A stretch of DNA of 64,000 nt from Defluviitalea raffinosedens (GTDB lineage: Bacteria; Bacillota; Clostridia; Lachnospirales; Defluviitaleaceae). The translations under genes and the position numbers were made by a program. The stretch covers positions 62,001 through 126,000 of the forward strand of contig NZ_JAFBEP010000002.1 of assembly GCF_016908775.1 (NCBI RefSeq), read 5' to 3'. Below, one piece after another: positions 9,390-17,431 of the stretch. The notes beneath the pieces are model-generated. The model worked only from the letters and a program-made list of their open reading frames with translations. It had not been told where the DNA came from and did not search any database. Within the stretch, counting starts at the first letter, position 1. Every line of letters begins with the position of its first letter.

Positions 9390-9418
9390 ATGATATAAGA
9401 TTTTTCCCCATCTGTCAA
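9390..9418 (-). promoter_or_regulatory. Promoter of the sulfur amino-acid operon
   Basis: TTGACA (9413-9418) and TATCAT (9390-9395) on the minus strand with 17 bp spacing, placed between the terminator of the preceding gene and the attenuator. Confidence 0.75.
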
Positions 9419-9433
9419 GTAATATTTTTGCAC

Positions 9434-9456
9434 AAAAAAACCCGCAAAAAAGCAGG
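9434..9456 (-). terminator. Terminator of the 2-hydroxyacid dehydrogenase gene
   Basis: In transcript sense CCTGC, six T, GCGGG, then seven T. The 5 bp stem is short but the T tract is strong, 25 nt after the stop. Confidence 0.65.
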
Positions 9457-9480
9457 TAATTATGGAACAAAATAGTTTTA

Positions 9481-10431
9481 TCAATATTTTTTATCCAAAT
9501 CTATTTTATTGATATAATCTTCTTTTCCTTCGAGATAAGTTTTTAAATTATGTTCAAAAATAGGAAACGCCCGATTCATATACATATTGGATAAACCTGA
9601 AATATGTGGTGTAATATATACATTTTTCATTGTCCAAAGAGGACTAGTCTGTGACAGCGGCTCTTTTTCAAATACATCAAGCGTAGCTCCTCTAATGATA
9701 TGGTTTTGAAGTGCCTCAATAAGTGCTTCCTCATCCACTGTTGCACCTCTTCCAATATTAATAAAGTATGCAGAACTTTTCATGCTGGCAAATTGCTCTT
9801 TGCCCAATATTCTTCGGGTTTGGTCTGTTAAAGGAAGGGTATCTACGATATAATCTCCTTGGGATAAGGCTCCGTTTAATTCACAAATTGGCAGAGTTTT
9901 ATCAAAATAATCCACAGGTTTTCCACTGGTATTCACACCAATCGTATACATATCGAAAGCCTTTGCTTTTCGTGCTATTTCTTTTCCGATGGTACCTGTT
10001 CCAAGAATCGCTATAGTCTTTCCATAGAGTTCTTCAAACTCCATTTTTCTTTTCCATATCTTATTTTTCTGTTGTTCATAATGTGTAAATCCATCAATGC
10101 GGTCATTTAAAATAACGGCCATCACATATTCAGCAATGGGAATTCCATGAATCCCTGTAACATTGGTCAAAAGAATATTCCTCTCTTTTAATTTTTCGAA
10201 AGGAAGCATATCGATTCCTGTTGACATGGATTGAATCCATTTGAGATTTTTCATCTTTTCAATTAAATATGCAGTTGTATCAAAACCAAAAGTTACAAAA
10301 ACCTCCGCATCTTCTAAATGCTCTCCTGCTTCCTCAATATTTTTGAACATAAGATATTCAATAAAAGGATATTTTTTCTTTACAAGTTCTACATTGCTTT
10401 CTCCAATATTAATGGATGATAAGATCTTCAA
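9481..10431 (-). CDS. D-2-hydroxyacid dehydrogenase family protein (phosphoglycerate-dehydrogenase-like)
   Basis: NAD(P)-dependent oxidoreductase of 316 aa acting on a D-2-hydroxyacid; the substrate is not determinable. Visible features are the Rossmann motif AILGTGTIGKEIA, the catalytic Arg in INIGRGATVDEEAL, the Glu in FEKEPLSQTSPLW, and the catalytic His in ITPHISGLS. The start is TTG at 10431, supported by AGGAGG 9 nt upstream; no ATG is better placed. It is flanked by its own terminator and stands alone. It is shorter than SerA because it lacks the C-terminal regulatory domains, so a serine-pathway role is not implied. Confidence 0.88.
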   Translation of the reverse strand: MKILSSINIGESNVELVKKKYPFIEYLMFKNIEEAGEHLEDAEVFVTFGFDTTAYLIEKMKNLKWIQSMSTGIDMLPFEKLKERNILLTNVTGIHGIPIAEYVMAVILNDRIDGFTHYEQQKNKIWKRKMEFEELYGKTIAILGTGTIGKEIARKAKAFDMYTIGVNTSGKPVDYFDKTLPICELNGALSQGDYIVDTLPLTDQTRRILGKEQFASMKSSAYFINIGRGATVDEEALIEALQNHIIRGATLDVFEKEPLSQTSPLWTMKNVYITPHISGLSNMYMNRAFPIFEHNLKTYLEGKEDYINKIDLDKKY

Positions 10432-10545
10432 TGAATGATACCTCCTTTGTAAATTATTATTTGGTTTTCTGTAGGTCCGTGTATTAAACTATTTCTATTA
10501 CACCGTTAAGAATATTTAAATTATAAAACATAAAACATATTCTGT

Positions 10546-11223
10546 CTAATGACTGTACTTTTCTTTAATCGGCTTTGTAGCAAAAGCATACAATATAGCA
10601 ATCAGTATGAATGCTTCTGAGAATATAAAAGGCTCAATGGGATAAACGCTGTTAAATAACATGCATAGTCCATCAATGGTTGTCAAAACATAGCCTAAGA
10701 TAAATAAAAGATACTGACTTCTGGGGAACTTATATTTATACCGCCTGAATCCATAAAAACACATACCAAAAACTATAAGTGTTACAATTCCCTGAACAAT
10801 GCTAAGCCATCGGTTCCAGGGAGCCAGAAGCTGCAGCCTGTATCCAAAACCATCATGTTTTATGATTTGAACAGGCTGTAAATATATGAGATACAGATAA
10901 AAAAAGCTGAAAGGAGCACTTAAGGTCAAAACTGTCCATTCCTTTATTCTTTCCCTAAATGCAGGAATAATATACCACAATGCAAATATTGTAGGAATCG
11001 TTAGCCCTATAGATGAAGCATAATAAAAATAAGAGAAAAATTTCAAGAAATTCATGTCTAAATTAAGTCTAAAAACTATTAATGCAACATACCTGAGTCC
11101 TGTAAATGTAAAAAGTATGAGGCAAATACTGCGTAAAACTCTGTTAGGATGATTTTTTATTTGCATTATATTAAGAATAACAATAATTAAAACTGAGAAT
11201 AAAGGAATTAATGACGCACTCAT
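10546..11223 (-). CDS. Seven-helix integral membrane protein of unknown function
   Basis: A 225 aa hydrophobic protein with about seven predicted membrane segments, beginning directly with a helix (LIPLFSVLIIVILNIM) and ending with a short basic tail. The layout resembles the 7TM sensor modules fused to some histidine kinases and diguanylate cyclases, but there is no output domain here. AGGAGGGG lies 8 nt upstream of the ATG. I recognise no family motif. It is transcribed away from the divergent MATE gene, with which it may share the intergenic control region. Confidence 0.7.
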   Translation of the reverse strand: MSASLIPLFSVLIIVILNIMQIKNHPNRVLRSICLILFTFTGLRYVALIVFRLNLDMNFLKFFSYFYYASSIGLTIPTIFALWYIIPAFRERIKEWTVLTLSAPFSFFYLYLIYLQPVQIIKHDGFGYRLQLLAPWNRWLSIVQGIVTLIVFGMCFYGFRRYKYKFPRSQYLLFILGYVLTTIDGLCMLFNSVYPIEPFIFSEAFILIAILYAFATKPIKEKYSH

Positions 11224-11298
11224 TCCATAATCCCCTCCTATATCCTTTCTACTATTTTATGTGCATAAAAATCCCTCCATGCAGGAAAGAATGAAAAG

Positions 11299-11328
11299 GT
11301 GACAGTATTTATCAAATTATGATATAAT
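11299..11328 (+). promoter_or_regulatory. Promoter of the MATE gene
   Basis: GTGACA at 11299-11304, 18 bp, then TATAAT at 11323-11328 with an upstream TGA that makes it an extended -10. Confidence 0.65.
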
Positions 11329-11379
11329 CCTTAAAGGTTTTATAAGAATACTACAATGTTATTGGAAAGAAGTATTGAT

Positions 11380-12774
11380 ATGGCCAAACATCTTGATTTT
11401 AAAAAATCGAATCGAACACTTCTGCTTACAAACACCCAAAGAGATGTTCTCAGGATTGCCTGGCCTGTGTTGGTTGAATTGTTCTTAGGCTCATTATTTG
11501 GAATGATCGATATGATCATGTTGGGAAGAATAGCTGATCCCGCTATTGCCGCTGCTTCCATTTCAGCCGTAGGAATGACCAATCAACCTCTTTTCATTGG
11601 ACTTTCTCTCGTTCAGGCATTAAATATCGGAGGAACCGCAATCATTGCCCGGTATGTAGGAGCAAAACAGACCGATAAAGTAGAAAATGTTCTTCAGCAC
11701 ATTATCCTGCTCACTTTGATCTTACTGGCAATCCCCCTATCTTTATTCGGTGTCTTTTTTGCAGATTCAATTCTTGGCTTCATGGGTGCGCAAACGGATA
11801 CATTAACTGTTGGAAGAGGATATTTTAAAATTATTTCTATAGGATTTTTATTCCAATCCTTTAATTTCGCAATATCCGCAGCCTTAAGAGGTGCAGGCAA
11901 TACGAAAACAACGATGCGGATTAATTTAAGTGTTAACCTTATTAATGTTATCGGGAATGCCATTCTTATATATGGACTTTTGGGCGTGCCTGCCCTTGGG
12001 GTTACAGGAGCAGGAATTTCGACTGCATTCTCACAGTTTCTTGCCAGCATCATTTTAATCATCTATTTAATCCGAGGAAAAAGTATTATACGATTGACAT
12101 TCAAAGAACGTTTTAAATTTGATAAAGATATTTTATATAATCTGATTAAAATTGGAGTTCCTGCTTCTTTAGAACAGATGGCCCTCAGAATAGGTTTACT
12201 GTTGTTTGCAAAAATCGTGGCTGGATTGGGAACAGTTATTTTTGCAGCCCACCAGATATGCTTAAGTATTCTTGGATTATCCTTTAATCCAGGGCAAGCT
12301 TTCGGTATTGCGACCTCCTCTCTGGTAGGACAAGGGCTGGGGGCAAAAGATCCAGAACGTGCCGAAGCCTATGCCAAAGAATCAAGACGTATCGGCTCCT
12401 TAATTTCTTCGCTCATGGCCTTTCTGTTCTTTGTGTTTAGTCCTCAGCTGATTTCTTTATATACCAACGATCCGGAAATTATCCAGAAGGCTTCTGTAGC
12501 CCTGAAAATTATTGCTTTAGTACAACCCTTTCAGTCTTCCCAACTGATCCTGGCAGGGGGACTAAGGGGTGCCGGAGATACTTTTTGGCCTCTTATATCC
12601 ACTTTTATTGGGGTCCTGGGCATTCGAGTCATACTTGCCTACATATTTGTTAATTTGCTTAATCTAGGACTCCCCGGAGCCTGGATGGGAGTATTTGTGG
12701 ACCAGTTTGTTCGTTGGGGCATTATATATATCAGATTCAAAAGTGGAAAATGGAAAACGGTTACCATCCGATAA
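11380..12774 (+). CDS. MATE family efflux transporter
   Basis: Multidrug and toxic compound extrusion antiporter, normally exporting cationic drugs or metabolites in exchange for Na+ or H+. The 464 aa length and two six-helix halves fit the family; typical segments are RIAWPVLVELFLGSLFGMID, AALRGAGNTKT in the first half and ILAGGLRGAGDT in the second. The ATG at 11380 follows GGAAAG with fair spacing. An in-frame ATG at 11356 would add 8 residues but has no ribosome site. It has its own promoter, stands alone, and its terminator overlaps the end of the coding region. The substrate is unknown. Confidence 0.93.
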   Translation: MAKHLDFKKSNRTLLLTNTQRDVLRIAWPVLVELFLGSLFGMIDMIMLGRIADPAIAAASISAVGMTNQPLFIGLSLVQALNIGGTAIIARYVGAKQTDKVENVLQHIILLTLILLAIPLSLFGVFFADSILGFMGAQTDTLTVGRGYFKIISIGFLFQSFNFAISAALRGAGNTKTTMRINLSVNLINVIGNAILIYGLLGVPALGVTGAGISTAFSQFLASIILIIYLIRGKSIIRLTFKERFKFDKDILYNLIKIGVPASLEQMALRIGLLLFAKIVAGLGTVIFAAHQICLSILGLSFNPGQAFGIATSSLVGQGLGAKDPERAEAYAKESRRIGSLISSLMAFLFFVFSPQLISLYTNDPEIIQKASVALKIIALVQPFQSSQLILAGGLRGAGDTFWPLISTFIGVLGIRVILAYIFVNLLNLGLPGAWMGVFVDQFVRWGIIYIRFKSGKWKTVTIR

Positions 12775-12790
12775 GATGATAACCGTTTTT
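12754..12790. terminator. Bidirectional terminator after the MATE gene
   Basis: AAACGGTTA pairs with TAACCGTTT, with an inner CATC/GATG stem, then a T run. It overlaps the MATE stop codon and ends just before the convergent DUF438 gene. Confidence 0.8.
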
Positions 12791-12794
12791 ATTT

Positions 12795-14024
12795 TCAATC
12801 CGATACCAATCTTTTTTCTCCTGTAATTTCCTGTATTGGTTTGATATTCTGTGTTACTTCCATGATGCCTAAAAACTCCCCTTTTTCATCTCTGACTGCA
12901 AAGTATCTGATATATACATATTTATCACCCATTTTGATCCAAAAGTCTTCATTTTCCTTCTTGCCACTCTTTAAGTCTTCAACAATTTTTTCTACAATAT
13001 GTACGCTGGCAGGAGGATGACAGTTCTTTACTTCTCGTCCGATCGCCGCTTTTGTTCTTGGAAAAATCCTTTCTTTTCCCTGAGAAAAATATTTTACAAA
13101 TCCATCTTTATCTACAAAGGTTATGTCTAAAGGAATCGTATTAAAGATTCCATTAATTTCTTCGGGAGTAAGCACGCCTGTTTCAAATTTAATATATCCA
13201 TCATTAGAAGGTTTTTCTCCTTCTTCCTCTGCTTTCTCTTCAACATTAACCCTAACAGGCTTCCATTTTGTCTTTACATCTATGAGTGTATAGCCGATCT
13301 CCCCACTTTCTTCTTCGATCTTCAGCCACTCATCCTCTGATAAAGTTTCCAAAACCATAGGGAAAAGAATATTTTCTTCTTTAAAAATCATCTCGGTAAC
13401 CCTGTTGATTGTATTATTAATCCGCTCTAATAAAACATCTTTTTCTCCATTATAATGTTTAAGCATATTTTTTATTGCTTTAATGTCTTCTCTGATTTCA
13501 TCGTCCACTCCCCACATTACTTTCGGAGGAGCAGTGATTCCGTACTTTTCCATAAAGGGGAAGAGAAGATTTTCTTTTCTCAAATAATGCTTATCTATTT
13601 GCCACAATGCATTAATATCTTCTGTAAGCTTAGCTAGATTTTCCGGATTGTCATCAGCTTTAAACTCTTGTAAATGAACTTGTATTCTTTCCTTAATTAA
13701 TCTTTCTATTGCTGTGTTTTCAAGCTTAAAGGTATGTACTGGATGTCCCGGTGTATCCTCTGGTTTTGTGGGTCTGTGGATCTCTTCAATAGAACCTTTG
13801 AATACAGCTGCATGAACATCACAGAGTCTCTGGATTTCCTCCACAGGCATGCCTTCCATGATTAAAGCCTGCTCCATTTGAGCGATTTCCGTAGCGTCGA
13901 TTCCTTCAATCAATTTTTCAAATCTTGGCTTCACTTCATCAACGGTTTTTCCTTTGTGCAATTCCCCGATGAGTTCCTTTAAAATCTTTTGCCTATACTC
14001 ACGATTATTTATAATTTCACTCAC
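12795..14024 (-). CDS. DUF438 / hemerythrin / PAS protein
   Basis: Cytoplasmic 409 aa protein. An N-terminal DUF438 region (about 1-80) is followed by a hemerythrin-like four-helix segment with several His and Glu residues on helices (HPVHTFKLE, IDKHYLRKENLLFPFMEKYG, FKEENILFPM) that would bind a di-iron centre. A C-terminal PAS domain (about 295-405; IPLDITFVDKDGFVKYFSQG, NCHPP) completes it. Such proteins are taken to sense or bind O2 or NO; this is family knowledge, not shown here. It lies 12 nt downstream of the DUF1858 gene and next to a RIC protein and a Crp/Fnr regulator, so a nitrosative or oxidative stress role is the best inference. Confidence 0.88.
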   Translation of the reverse strand: MSEIINNREYRQKILKELIGELHKGKTVDEVKPRFEKLIEGIDATEIAQMEQALIMEGMPVEEIQRLCDVHAAVFKGSIEEIHRPTKPEDTPGHPVHTFKLENTAIERLIKERIQVHLQEFKADDNPENLAKLTEDINALWQIDKHYLRKENLLFPFMEKYGITAPPKVMWGVDDEIREDIKAIKNMLKHYNGEKDVLLERINNTINRVTEMIFKEENILFPMVLETLSEDEWLKIEEESGEIGYTLIDVKTKWKPVRVNVEEKAEEEGEKPSNDGYIKFETGVLTPEEINGIFNTIPLDITFVDKDGFVKYFSQGKERIFPRTKAAIGREVKNCHPPASVHIVEKIVEDLKSGKKENEDFWIKMGDKYVYIRYFAVRDEKGEFLGIMEVTQNIKPIQEITGEKRLVSD

Positions 14025-14036
14025 TGTCTTTCCTCC

Positions 14037-14264
14037 TTATTCTTTAATTACATATCCCTGATTGATCAATTCTTTCTTAATCTGGTCCAGTGCTATGCCT
14101 TTCATAGCTGCACCCTTTGGTATCGTCATCACCCTGCCTGCTGTGTTTAACATTACCGGGTCAGTGATGGCATCAAACCCTAAACTTTTCATGATTTCGA
14201 TGATTTCAGGGGTTTCTTTTGATAATTCATAAATTGTCTTTGAAAAATCTAGTATTTTAATCAT
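14037..14264 (-). CDS. DUF1858 domain protein
   Basis: A 75 aa protein that is almost entirely one DUF1858 domain (IKILDFSKTIYELSKETPEI, IMKSLGFDAITDP, TIPKGAAMKGI). DUF1858 domains often precede hemerythrin or RIC-type modules and may have a cofactor-related or protein-contact role that is not established. The ATG at 14264 is supported by GGAAGGTG 5 nt upstream; a longer frame from 14285 runs through that site. It is co-transcribed with the DUF438 gene behind it. Confidence 0.88.
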   Translation of the reverse strand: MIKILDFSKTIYELSKETPEIIEIMKSLGFDAITDPVMLNTAGRVMTIPKGAAMKGIALDQIKKELINQGYVIKE

Positions 14265-14337
14265 AGAATCACCTTCCAGAATCATAATGTATCTTTTACC
14301 ATATAAATCAAAAATATACTTCCAAATTGATAATAAA

Positions 14338-14357
14338 GGGCGAGCAACTGCTCACCC
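14338..14357 (-). terminator. Possible terminator of the RIC gene
   Basis: GGG-GAGCA/TGCTC-CCC hairpin with one mismatch, directly after the RIC stop, followed in transcript sense by TTTATTAT. It is moderate, so partial read-through into the DUF1858-DUF438 pair is possible. Confidence 0.55.
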
Positions 14358-14361
14358 CTCA

Positions 14362-15054
14362 TTACTCAAATCTTTTAAATAATATATTGTTTTCCAAATG
14401 AATATGCTCAAATAAATCTGCTTCCAATTCCTGAAGCTGCTGATAAGCTAAGCGGAAAGTAGTGCATCCGTCATCAGGAACTGAATAATCCTTCGTAATT
14501 TTTCTAAGCTCTTTAAGAATGTCTCCTGCCCCATCATGCTCGTCCTCTGTTTCTTGCATTACCTTTTTAATTTTGTCCAATAATTCTTCAGAGGGTTTAG
14601 CATCATACTGCTTTATAACTGGGAATAAAATCTCTTCTTCTTTAATAAAGTGCTGTTCCAACTCTGTCTTTAATGAATGAAATAATTTATGAACTTTGAA
14701 AAGTTCCTCATGATTTACACCATGAACGCTTAAAATCTTTGTGATGTATTCGCTGATGCTTGGTAAAATCCTTTTGGCAAAACTATGATGGGTATTAAGA
14801 ATATAGTCGATCAGATCAGCTGAAGGCAGGGTCCTAAAATCCACCGAATTTATAGACTTCTTTGTTGTTTCATAGGCTTCATCAAGTTTGAGTAAAATTT
14901 CTTCTTGGTCTAAGTTCTGCTCTTTGATTGCCAGTTCTAAAGATCTGTTTCCCCCACAGCAGAAATCTATTTGATACACTTTAAACACTTCACTGGCTTT
15001 TGGCATAATAGATACGATTTCACCTAAAGTTTGAGCGGTATTAAAAATACTCAT
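14362..15054 (-). CDS. RIC/ScdA/YtfE-type di-iron iron-sulfur cluster repair protein
   Basis: Protein of the family that repairs Fe-S clusters damaged by nitric oxide or peroxide. The 230 aa product has the short N-terminal ScdA_N domain with the FCCGG motif (about residues 30-36), then a hemerythrin-like domain whose His and Glu residues (HHSFAKR, HFIKEEEILFPV, DEHDGAGDIL, HIHLENNILF) are placed as in YtfE. The ATG at 15054 follows GGAGGA 6 nt upstream; the in-frame codon at 15111 has no such site. It lies downstream of a Crp/Fnr-type regulator gene that probably controls it. Confidence 0.94.
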   Translation of the reverse strand: MSIFNTAQTLGEIVSIMPKASEVFKVYQIDFCCGGNRSLELAIKEQNLDQEEILLKLDEAYETTKKSINSVDFRTLPSADLIDYILNTHHSFAKRILPSISEYITKILSVHGVNHEELFKVHKLFHSLKTELEQHFIKEEEILFPVIKQYDAKPSEELLDKIKKVMQETEDEHDGAGDILKELRKITKDYSVPDDGCTTFRLAYQQLQELEADLFEHIHLENNILFKRFE

Positions 15055-15166
15055 ATTGGTTCCTCCATTCACAATATTATTTTCATGATTACTCAGTAAA
15101 CTGTCATTCATTGATGATTAAAGAATAACCCATTTTTGAAAATAATACTGTGACTGGATTCATATT

Positions 15167-15883
15167 TTAATGATTTATTGAATTTTCTAATGCCTCTTTG
15201 TCAGTGATAATAATCTTTTTGTTGCCCACCATCTTGATGATGCCTTCTTCCTGTAAAAGGCTCATTTTACGGCTTACAGTCTCTCTGGTCAGTCCAATAT
15301 AATTGGCTATTCCCTCACGGCTTAAGGGAAGTTCAACTAAAATGCCGTTAGAATGAGATTTACCATATTTATTCGCAAACTCCAGCAGTACTGCACTAAT
15401 TCTGGCTTCTACACTCTTTATACTCATGCTTTCAACTGCATCCTCCATACGAATCAGTCTCTTGCAAAGTTCTTCCATGATTTTATAGCTAATTTCCGGA
15501 TATTCATTTAGAAGCTGTTTAAAATCCCCCTTACTAATCATACATATATTTGTATCTTCCAATGCCTCCACACTATATGTCACTTTCTGATTAATGATTA
15601 AATTCTTTTCTCCAAAGAAATCCCCCGATGAAAAAATATATAAGATCTGCTCTTTCCCTTCAAAAGTATGTCTGAAAGCCTTTACTTTCCCTGTATTGAT
15701 GATTACAAGACTTTCTAAACTGGAACCTTCCAATACGATTATTTCACCTTTGGAATACTTTCGCCTCACGATTAAACTGACTACTTTTTCAATTTCTTCA
15801 GGATTAAGAGAAGAAAATATAGGTACATTTCTTGCACAAAGTTTATGCTGACAGTGTTCACAGTTGCAAATATGCTTACTCAT
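15167..15883 (-). CDS. Crp/Fnr-family transcriptional regulator with N-terminal cysteine cluster
   Basis: A 238 aa regulator with a cyclic-nucleotide-binding-like domain (about 20-140) and a winged helix (about 150-225). The recognition helix carries TRETVSRKM, which keeps the E-x-x-S-R pattern of FNR-type proteins. The extreme N terminus holds four cysteines (C6, C8, C11, C16; CNCEHCQHKLC), a candidate Fe-S or redox-sensing site. The ATG is preceded by AGGAGG. It lies immediately upstream of the RIC gene, so it is a good candidate for the local nitrosative or redox stress regulator, comparable to HcpR-type proteins. The family assignment is firm; the ligand is inferred. Confidence 0.9.
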   Translation of the reverse strand: MSKHICNCEHCQHKLCARNVPIFSSLNPEEIEKVVSLIVRRKYSKGEIIVLEGSSLESLVIINTGKVKAFRHTFEGKEQILYIFSSGDFFGEKNLIINQKVTYSVEALEDTNICMISKGDFKQLLNEYPEISYKIMEELCKRLIRMEDAVESMSIKSVEARISAVLLEFANKYGKSHSNGILVELPLSREGIANYIGLTRETVSRKMSLLQEEGIIKMVGNKKIIITDKEALENSINH

Positions 15884-15903
15884 CGTATTCCTCCTAACAA
15901 AAT

Positions 15904-15932
15904 ACCTTCTGTTAAAATGAATAACAGAAGGT
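15904..15932 (-). terminator. 11 bp inverted repeat between the chemoreceptor and regulator genes
   Basis: ACCTTCTGTTA, 7 nt, TAACAGAAGGT, a perfect repeat. It may terminate the chemoreceptor transcript (ATTTT follows). Because it lies just upstream of the Crp/Fnr ribosome site and has TGTTA/TAACA half-sites, an operator role is also possible. Confidence 0.5.
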
Positions 15933-15958
15933 TTTCCATAAAATATTTCCGTTCATGA

Positions 15959-17269
15959 TTATAGTTTGAATTTTCTTAAGTTTTCGTCCATATTCTTTGA
16001 AAGTGTATTTAATTCTTCCGCAGATTTCTTTAATTCTTCGAAAATATTAAGTTGTAACTCAATGGTAGCTGCCAATTGCTCACTGGCAGCTGCTGTTTCT
16101 TCAGAAACATGAGCTGTTGTCTCAATCGCTTTAACAGATTCTGTTTTCCCTGTTTCGATCTCTTTGATCGCTTCATTGGTTCTGTTAATCTTTACTATGA
16201 TAGAGTCCACTGCATTGGCAATTTTGTTAAAGGACTCCTCTGTTTGATTAACAGACATAATCTGCTGCTCTGAAACATTCTTCATGGATGCCATAGCTTC
16301 GATAGCCTGTTCTGAATCTCTCTGAATATTATCCATCATACTGCTGATTTGCTCTGTAAATACCTTGCTTTGATCCGCTAATTTTCTTACTTCTTCGGCA
16401 ACAACCGCAAACCCCTTTCCGGCATCTCCTGCTCTTGCTGCTTCAATCGCTGCATTAAGTGCCAAAAGATTGGTTTGCTCTGCAATATTCTTGATGGACT
16501 CAACAAAAGAAGCAATATTGTTTAAAGTGGATGTAAGATTTTCAACCGCCGCAAAAATCTTTTGTGAAGAAAGATTGTAGTCATCTGATTTTTCCCTTAA
16601 AATCCTGACAGAATTAAGTCCATCTTTATTTAATATATTTACATGCTCTGTTTCCTGAATAATGGAATTATAACTATCATACACCACTGAAATTTGGTTG
16701 GATAAATTCTCCATAATATTAACACTGGTTTTAGCCTGTAAAACTTGCTCGGAAGCACCAGCCGCAATTTCATCTATAGTTTGAGATATTTCCTGAATAG
16801 ATGCGGTTGCTTCTTTTACTTTATCCGTCATATCAATCGAAGATCCAACAATGGATTTTGTTAAATTATAAGTCCCCTGAATAATATGACGAACTTGGTC
16901 TGTTACCAGATTCATATGGTCAACGATCATTCTGATCACTTTATTGTTGCTGCTGTGATCAATCTTAATTGAAAAGTTCCCTTTGCTGATGTCCCCTAAC
17001 AAACTCACAAAATGTTTTGTGCTCCTTTGGATACTGGCAGAAAAAGCAAGAAAAAGAATGCCTCCTAAAAGCACATTGAATACAGCAGAAAGAAGAAAAA
17101 CTAAGAAAAATTTATCGATATGTGCAAAAGCTTTCAGGACAAAACTAAAAAGAAGTCCCCCCAGAATAGATACAATAAGCAAAATAAAAACGGAGCCAGC
17201 AAAAATTCTTTTAATTATATTAAGCCCATCTTTGGGATTCTCTTGACTTTTGCTGCCCATTTCGTCCAT
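15959..17269 (-). CDS. Methyl-accepting chemotaxis protein without an extracellular sensor
   Basis: A 436 aa receptor with two close membrane helices near residues 25-85 ([20 protein letters not shown] and [20 protein letters not shown]). They are joined by only about a dozen residues, so there is no periplasmic ligand domain. A HAMP-like linker and a full signalling domain follow, including the hairpin tip [20 protein letters not shown] that contacts CheA and CheW. AGGAGGG lies 6 nt upstream of the ATG. No chemotaxis operon is near. Its position beside a redox regulator and a thioredoxin reductase suggests sensing of an intracellular or membrane redox state, which is inference. Confidence 0.93.
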   Translation of the reverse strand: MDEMGSKSQENPKDGLNIIKRIFAGSVFILLIVSILGGLLFSFVLKAFAHIDKFFLVFLLSAVFNVLLGGILFLAFSASIQRSTKHFVSLLGDISKGNFSIKIDHSSNNKVIRMIVDHMNLVTDQVRHIIQGTYNLTKSIVGSSIDMTDKVKEATASIQEISQTIDEIAAGASEQVLQAKTSVNIMENLSNQISVVYDSYNSIIQETEHVNILNKDGLNSVRILREKSDDYNLSSQKIFAAVENLTSTLNNIASFVESIKNIAEQTNLLALNAAIEAARAGDAGKGFAVVAEEVRKLADQSKVFTEQISSMMDNIQRDSEQAIEAMASMKNVSEQQIMSVNQTEESFNKIANAVDSIIVKINRTNEAIKEIETGKTESVKAIETTAHVSEETAAASEQLAATIELQLNIFEELKKSAEELNTLSKNMDENLRKFKL

Positions 17270-17431
17270 AAAAATCCCTCCTCATTTATTGTATAAATAA
17301 CCCAATTCTTCATTTTTCCTTAAAATAATTTTATCATAATCTTATATTTAATTCTAGTTATTTTAGACCATTAACCATAGAATAAAATACTTCCACAAAA
17401 TTCTTGCAGAAGGTTTTTCTTGCATATTGGC

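Noticed and set aside
9189-9480. SAM (S-box) riboswitch upstream of the sulfur amino-acid operon
   Set aside because: The leader is too short and lacks the conserved S-box core; the antiterminator bulge and competing terminator fit a T-box instead.
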